DNA of 35,999 bases from Candidatus Ornithomonoglobus intestinigallinarum (GTDB lineage Bacteria; Bacillota; Clostridia; UBA1381), in NCBI GenBank assembly GCA_018715365.1, contig DVLU01000016.1:1-35999 (forward strand). The letters run 5' to 3'. Under the pieces are notes generated by a model that worked only from the letters and a program-made list of their open reading frames with translations, was not told the origin of the DNA and ran no database searches. Both the position numbers and the translations under genes were made by a program. This document shows, piece after piece, positions 32,088-35,999 of this stretch; the stretch's first letter is position 1, and every line of letters begins with the position of its first letter.

Positions 32088-32534
32088 TTAAAACGTATCC
32101 TTTTTATATATCATTAAAATATGCGGTATGCCGTCCTCAAGAAATTCTTCGGACACACGTCTGAATCCGGATTTTTTATAAAATTCCTCCGCGTATGTCT
32201 GCGCGGCTATTTTTATAACGTCCGCGCCGAACCGTTCCTCTGCCGTTTTTATTCCCGCGGCAAGCACGCGCGTACCGTATCCGCATCTGCGTTTGCCCGA
32301 GATTACACGCCCTATTGACGCCTCCTCGAAGCTTACATGCTTATCAAGCACGCGCACATATGCGAGCAGTTTGTTGCTATCACGCAAAAATACATGATAT
32401 GCGTTTTTATCTTTGTCATCCAAATCGCGGTACGGACAATTTTGTTCAACCACAAATACCTCTATTCTAAGCTTTATAATATCGTACAATTCATCAAGCG
32501 TCAGTTCATTATAGTGCTTGATACAAAGCTCCAT
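32088..32534 (-). CDS. ElaA-like GNAT acetyltransferase
   Basis: The 148-residue protein resembles ElaA, a GNAT subfamily. LYDIIKLRIEVFVVEQNCPYRDLDDKD (about 16-42) is the ElaA hallmark, followed by GRVISGKRRCGYGTRVLAAGI (about 74-94) with the CoA-binding loop and the FYKKSGF C-terminal motif. The acceptor substrate is unknown. GAGGTGACAAAAA precedes the start. It lies 18 bp after the methyltransferase gene and is probably co-transcribed with it. Confidence 0.88.
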   Translation of the reverse strand: MELCIKHYNELTLDELYDIIKLRIEVFVVEQNCPYRDLDDKDKNAYHVFLRDSNKLLAYVRVLDKHVSFEEASIGRVISGKRRCGYGTRVLAAGIKTAEERFGADVIKIAAQTYAEEFYKKSGFRRVSEEFLEDGIPHILMIYKKDTF

Positions 32535-32552
32535 TTTTTGTCACCTCGTTTT

Positions 32553-33323
32553 TTATTTTTCCGCAGTAAAGAAAAACCGCGGGAAACGGAAAATTATTTC
32601 GCCGTTTTCCTGCTTCGGATACGCCTTTTTGACCTCCTCAAGAAAGTCCTTTTCAAATTCCGCTTTATCAGTTTCGTTAAGCGCCTCAAGGTACGGACGC
32701 AGGCCCGTGCCCCTGTACCATTCGAGGATACTCTCATGCGATGCCATCCTATGGCAGTACACCGTTTCCCAAATTGTGAAGTCCGATGAAGCTGCGGCAA
32801 GAATATCAAAATACTCCTCTTGCGTGAGCGTGTAAAAAATACGCGGCTCGTCGAATTTATCCCTCCACTTTTTGCTTTTTATAAGCTCGCCTATTATTGT
32901 ATGCACCGGTTCCTTGTAGTTCATCGGTACTTGCACGGCAAGCGTGCCGCCTTCGTTCAGCAGGCTCATCATCTTCGGCAGCAGCTTTTTATGGTCGGGC
33001 ACCCATTGTATACAGGCATTTGAAAACACAACGTCGTATTTTTCTTTTATTTCCCCGAAATCTCCCGAAGCGTCAAACAGTATAAAATCAAGCTCGGGAT
33101 GAAGCGCTTTTGCCTTGCCGATCATATTTTGCGAGTTGTCCGCGCCCGTCACGCGCGCTTTCGGGAAACGCCCCGCAATAACGCTTGTACTGTTGCCCGG
33201 TCCGCAGCCGATGTCTATAACGGAATCCGCACTTTCACGCTCTATCCTGCGGGCGAGGTCTATGGAGGGCTGTGTTCGTTCTTTCTCGAATTTAAGGTAT
33301 TGATCCGAATCCCATTTTGCCAT
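32553..33323 (-). CDS. tam: SAM-dependent methyltransferase, trans-aconitate 2-methyltransferase-like
   Basis: The 256-residue protein has a class I methyltransferase fold with motif I VIDIGCGPGNST (35-46), GADNSQNMI (post-motif acid) and NACIQWVPDH. Overall layout and length (E. coli Tam has 252 residues) match Tam, including the N-terminal WDSDQYLKFEKERTQPSIDL. Tam methylates trans-aconitate, an inhibitor of aconitase. Similar proteins may use other small acids, so the substrate is likely rather than certain. The ATG at 33323 follows AAAGGAG; an upstream in-frame codon would extend into the promoter. Confidence 0.85.
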   Translation of the reverse strand: MAKWDSDQYLKFEKERTQPSIDLARRIERESADSVIDIGCGPGNSTSVIAGRFPKARVTGADNSQNMIGKAKALHPELDFILFDASGDFGEIKEKYDVVFSNACIQWVPDHKKLLPKMMSLLNEGGTLAVQVPMNYKEPVHTIIGELIKSKKWRDKFDEPRIFYTLTQEEYFDILAAASSDFTIWETVYCHRMASHESILEWYRGTGLRPYLEALNETDKAEFEKDFLEEVKKAYPKQENGEIIFRFPRFFFTAEK

Positions 33324-33357
33324 GATTATGATTCTCCTTTGATTGCAGTATGGAGGT

Positions 33358-33386
33358 ATTATATCATATTTTGCGGCGCTGCGCAA
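33358..33386 (-). promoter_or_regulatory. Promoter of the tam-elaA pair
   Basis: On the minus strand TTGCGC (33386-33381), 17-bp spacer and TGATATAAT extended -10 (TATAAT at 33363-33358), about 35 bases before the start. Confidence 0.6.
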
Positions 33387-33398
33387 GCGGAGCCGTGC

Positions 33399-33426
33399 AC
33401 ATAAATGATTTAATTTACATATTATA
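33399..33426 (+). promoter_or_regulatory. Weak candidate SigK-type promoter of yunB
   Basis: AC (33399-33400), 17 bp and CATATTATA (33418-33426) satisfy the short Bacillus SigK pattern AC-N16/17-CATAnnnTA. Few bases are involved and Bacillus yunB is assigned to SigE, so this is only suggestive. Confidence 0.2.
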
Positions 33427-33446
33427 CGGTATATTTTTTCTTGCGT

Positions 33447-33485
33447 GGGGGCTGCCGCCTCCACACCCCCGCGGCATGAGGCGGC
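33447..33485 (+). other. GC-rich leader hairpins upstream of yunB
   Basis: GGGGG (33447-33451) can pair with CCCCC (33466-33470). Alternatively GCCGCCT (33454-33460) can pair with AGGCGGC (33479-33485). The two pairings cannot form together. The block is much more GC-rich than its surroundings and lies about 40 bases before the start codon. No known riboswitch was recognised. Confidence 0.4.
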
Positions 33486-33522
33486 GGTTGTCTGTTACGG
33501 GCTTTTTATGGAGGTAGTATAA

Positions 33523-34155
33523 ATGCGTATGGGTATGAAACGGCGGAGAAAGAAAATATGGTTTATAATTCTTCCGCTTATTATCGCGTCAATGTATTTC
33601 ACCGCGCTGCGCCTTGAACCCTCGTTTGTTGCGCTTGCGCGCGCCGAAGCAAATAAAATCATCAACTCCGCCGTGAACGAACAAATTGCGGATACATTTT
33701 CCGTCTACACCTCCGATATGCTCTACACAAAAACTGACGACGCCTTTATAAGCGACACGGCCGCAATAAACACGCTGAAGGCCGACATTATAAACGGTCT
33801 TTACGACAGGCTTGCCGAAAACGGCGGCAAAATTATAAAAATACCGCTAGGAAGCGCCTCCGGCCTGTATCTTTTAAACGGATTAGGTCCGGATATTCCC
33901 GTCAAAATATCTCCCGCAAGATCGGTTTCGGCAGACTTTGAGGACAGCTTCGAAAGCGCCGGAATAAATTTTGTTAAGCATACGCTCTATCTTACAATTT
34001 CGGTTGACGTGAATTACCGCGGCTTTGCGCTTAACGAGCACGAAACCGTGACCGCGCGCATACCTGTTACGGAAAGCGTCAAATCCGGCAGCGTACCGGA
34101 TTATTACGGCAGCATGGGCTTTATCGGCGGCAATAATTCCGATGCCGATTTTTAA
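33523..34155 (+). CDS. yunB: Sporulation protein YunB
   Basis: The 210-residue protein has a basic N-terminus and one membrane helix (about 11-28) that probably serves as signal anchor. The family pattern follows: ARAEANKIINSAVNEQI (about 39-55), IIKIPLGSASGLYLLNGLGPDIPVKISPARSVSADFEDSFESAGINFVKHTLYL (about 104-156) and VTARIPVTES (about 177-186). YunB is a mother-cell protein of endospore formers of unknown biochemical role. GGAGG is eight bases before the start. It stands alone, divergent from tam. Confidence 0.9.
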   Translation: MRMGMKRRRKKIWFIILPLIIASMYFTALRLEPSFVALARAEANKIINSAVNEQIADTFSVYTSDMLYTKTDDAFISDTAAINTLKADIINGLYDRLAENGGKIIKIPLGSASGLYLLNGLGPDIPVKISPARSVSADFEDSFESAGINFVKHTLYLTISVDVNYRGFALNEHETVTARIPVTESVKSGSVPDYYGSMGFIGGNNSDADF

Positions 34156-34198
34156 ACAAAAGGGTCGGTTTTTTGAACATCGTTTTTTATAAAGTATA

Positions 34199-34227
34199 TT
34201 GCTTTTTCAAAGAATAATTATTATAAT
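34199..34227 (+). promoter_or_regulatory. Promoter of the GH51 gene
   Basis: TTGCTT (34199-34204), 17-bp spacer and TATAAT (34222-34227), 37 bases before the start codon. No AraR-like operator was recognised. Confidence 0.6.
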
Positions 34228-34263
34228 ATACAAAGCAAAAAAGAGAAAAGGAGACATCAAAAC

Positions 34264-35739
34264 ATGGAAAAGGCTGTTATCAATACAAAACGCAAAAAAG
34301 GAAAAATAAGCAAATACATTTACGGTCAGTTTGCGGAGCATCTCGGGCGCTGCATTTATGAGGGACTGTATGTCGGCGAGGATTCGGAGATACCGAATAA
34401 AAACGGCATGAGATGCGACGTTGTAAACGCTCTTAAAGAGCTTGAAATACCGGTGCTCCGCTGGCCCGGCGGCTGCTTTGCCGACGATTACCATTGGCGC
34501 GACGGCATAGGCCCGAGGGAAAAGCGGCCGTATATGGTAAACACAAACTGGGGCGGCGTTGTTGAAAACAACCATTTCGGCACGCACGAATTTTTTGAGC
34601 TGTGCGAGCAGCTCGGAACAGAGCCGTACATATCCGGGAATGTCGGCAGCGGTACCGTCCGTGAAATGCGCGACTGGGTGGAATACATGACGTTCGACGG
34701 CGACTCCCCTCTTGCAAACGAACGCCGCCAAAACGGGCGCGAGGAGCCGTGGAAACTCAAGTGGTTCGGCGTGGGGAACGAAAACTGGGGCTGCGGCGGA
34801 AATATGCGTCCCGAATATTACAGCGACCTTTACAAGCGTTATCAGACGTTTATACGAAACTACGGCGATGAGCCCATATTCAAAATCGCCTGCGGCGCCG
34901 GTGACTTCAACACCCGCTGGACGGACGTTTTAATGCGCGAGCAAAAACATCTTATGAACGGTCTGTCGCTTCACTATTATACGATACCCGGTTCATGGGA
35001 GCACAAGGGCGACAGCGTTTCGTTTGACGAGGACGAATGGTATAAGACAATGGCCGCGGCCGTCAAAATGGAAAATATGCTTTCATCGCACACGGCCGTT
35101 ATGGATTCGTACGACCCGGAAAAGAAGGTGTCGCTGATTGTTGACGAATGGGGCACGTGGTTTGATGTACTGCCGGGAACTAACCCCGGATTCCTGTATC
35201 AGCAAAACACAATACGCGACGTTTTGGTTGCGGTGCTGACGCTTCATATATTCCACAACCACTGCGACAGAGTGATTATGGCAAATATTGCGCAGCTTGT
35301 GAATGTGCTTCAGTCGATGGTGCTCACGGAAGGCGAAAAAATGCTGCTTACTCCGACGTATCATATTTTCAGAATGATGAAGGGGCATATGGACGGCGAG
35401 CTTCTTGACGTTGACTGCGCCGGCGGCGTTTACGACTGCGGCGGTACAAGCGTTCCTGAAATAACGATAAGCGCTTCGGAAAAGAACGGTGTTATGACAA
35501 TTTCAGCCGCAAACACAAGGCTTGATTGCGGCAAAACAGTTGAGCTTGAAATAAGGGATTCCGCCGTCGGCGATGTTTCGGGCGAGCTTCTGTCGTCAAG
35601 CGACATACACTGCTGCAACACGTTTGACGAGCCGGATAAAATAGCGCCCGTTAAGCTTGACGTTAAATCGGAAAACGGCAAAATAACGTTCACGCTGCCG
35701 GCCGCCGGCGCTGCGGTGCTGACGGTAAAGCTGTCATGA
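34264..35739 (+). CDS. abfA: Alpha-L-arabinofuranosidase (GH51)
   Basis: The 491-residue protein fits GH51 in length and sequence. [16 protein letters not shown] (23-38) and [21 protein letters not shown] (64-84) shape the substrate pocket. The acid/base is E173 in [11 protein letters not shown] and the nucleophile is E295 in [11 protein letters not shown] beta-sandwich domain (about 390-491) closes the protein. There is no signal peptide, so it hydrolyses arabinofuranosyl side chains of imported arabino-oligosaccharides. GGAG lies before the start. Its stop overlaps the next start by four bases. No arabinose transporter, isomerase or regulator lies in the window. Confidence 0.95.
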   Translation: MEKAVINTKRKKGKISKYIYGQFAEHLGRCIYEGLYVGEDSEIPNKNGMRCDVVNALKELEIPVLRWPGGCFADDYHWRDGIGPREKRPYMVNTNWGGVVENNHFGTHEFFELCEQLGTEPYISGNVGSGTVREMRDWVEYMTFDGDSPLANERRQNGREEPWKLKWFGVGNENWGCGGNMRPEYYSDLYKRYQTFIRNYGDEPIFKIACGAGDFNTRWTDVLMREQKHLMNGLSLHYYTIPGSWEHKGDSVSFDEDEWYKTMAAAVKMENMLSSHTAVMDSYDPEKKVSLIVDEWGTWFDVLPGTNPGFLYQQNTIRDVLVAVLTLHIFHNHCDRVIMANIAQLVNVLQSMVLTEGEKMLLTPTYHIFRMMKGHMDGELLDVDCAGGVYDCGGTSVPEITISASEKNGVMTISAANTRLDCGKTVELEIRDSAVGDVSGELLSSSDIHCCNTFDEPDKIAPVKLDVKSENGKITFTLPAAGAAVLTVKLS

Positions 35740-35993
35740 ACCGCTGCCGTCGCTGCGGAAACGGCCCCAATGTAAGCACGGAGGATATTAAGAAAGCAGT
35801 TGACGCCGTTGAGCGCATGAAGGGGTTCCGCCTTGCGGATGCGGACACGCTCTCGCGCCGCCTTAACGCATGCCGCGAATGCGAAAAGCTCGGATACGGT
35901 TCCACATGTATGGTATGCGGCTGCCTTGTTGAGGTTCGCGCACGTCTTGCAAACGAGCGCTGCCCGTTTCCGAAAAACAATAAATGGAAATAA
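35736..35993 (+). CDS. Cysteine-rich DUF6171-type small protein
   Basis: The 85-residue protein has eight Cys: C4, C7, C46, C49, C58, C61, C63 and C76. They form a CxxC pair at the N-terminus and a CxxC-x8-CxxCxC cluster later, which suggests one or two zinc-binding sites or a metal cluster. The middle is helical and basic. The pattern matches the uncharacterised DUF6171 family of gut Clostridia; function is unknown. The start ATG shares ATGA with the stop of the arabinofuranosidase gene, so translation is probably coupled, and there is no strong separate ribosome-binding site. The stop is six bases before the window edge, so it is complete. Confidence 0.72.
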   Translation: MNRCRRCGNGPNVSTEDIKKAVDAVERMKGFRLADADTLSRRLNACRECEKLGYGSTCMVCGCLVEVRARLANERCPFPKNNKWK

Positions 35994-35999
35994 TTCGGA

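Overview
The window looks like chromosome of an anaerobic, spore-forming, gut-type Clostridia bacterium, probably Oscillospirales or a relative. This is inferred from gene content: a reverse rubrerythrin, several sporulation genes (SPOCS/LysM protein, YunB, TepA-type ClpP-like protease), an AbrB-type regulator with a zinc ribbon, the DUF512-der-plsY-gpsA cluster, a DUF6171 protein, and many near-consensus SigA promoters (TTGACA-N17-TATAAT). No rRNA, tRNA or CRISPR array was seen. The species cannot be named from the sequence.

Layout. 1-1370: AT-rich remnant of an integrated element, with a truncated tyrosine integrase and a cluster of TTTGCCCAC repeats that look like integrase arm sites. 1374-2659: reverse rubrerythrin and a divergent GNAT acetyltransferase, each with a consensus promoter. 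2807-4588: L-fucose isomerase. 4596-4807: a nested palindromic repeat and three short direct repeats. 4817-9504: PLP lyase-family protein, then a sodium:solute symporter/acyl-CoA ligase operon. 9749-12866: galM and a GH35-type beta-galactosidase operon. 13008-13203: second copy of the palindromic repeat. 13223-18211: SPOCS/LysM protein, rhamnulokinase-family kinase, L,D-transpeptidase. 18500-24903: probable six-gene operon of DUF512 radical-SAM protein, der, plsY, gpsA, ktrB and ktrA. 25219-27743: AbrB-like regulator and ftsH. 28042-34155: M14 peptidase, lipoprotein, engB, tepA, an ion transporter, elaA-like and tam-like genes, yunB. 34264-35993: GH51 arabinofuranosidase overlapping a DUF6171 gene.

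How the genes fit together. Three themes run through the window. The first is sugar release and entry into metabolism: fucI, the FGGY kinase, galM with the GH35 enzyme, and the GH51 enzyme. No sugar transporter, aldolase or sugar regulator is present, so these are scattered units rather than one locus. The second is housekeeping: ribosome-assembly GTPases Der and EngB, phospholipid synthesis, Ktr potassium uptake and FtsH. The third is sporulation and envelope: SPOCS/LysM, YunB, TepA, M14 peptidase and L,D-transpeptidase. Two of these have sequences resembling SigE promoters upstream.

The most unusual signal is the pair of 140- and 196-bp nested palindromes downstream of fucI and of the SPOCS/LysM gene. 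Their outer arms match in opposite orientation to their cores, so one copy carries an inverted core between 9- to 12-bp inverted repeats. A side hairpin differs in sequence but stays paired in both.
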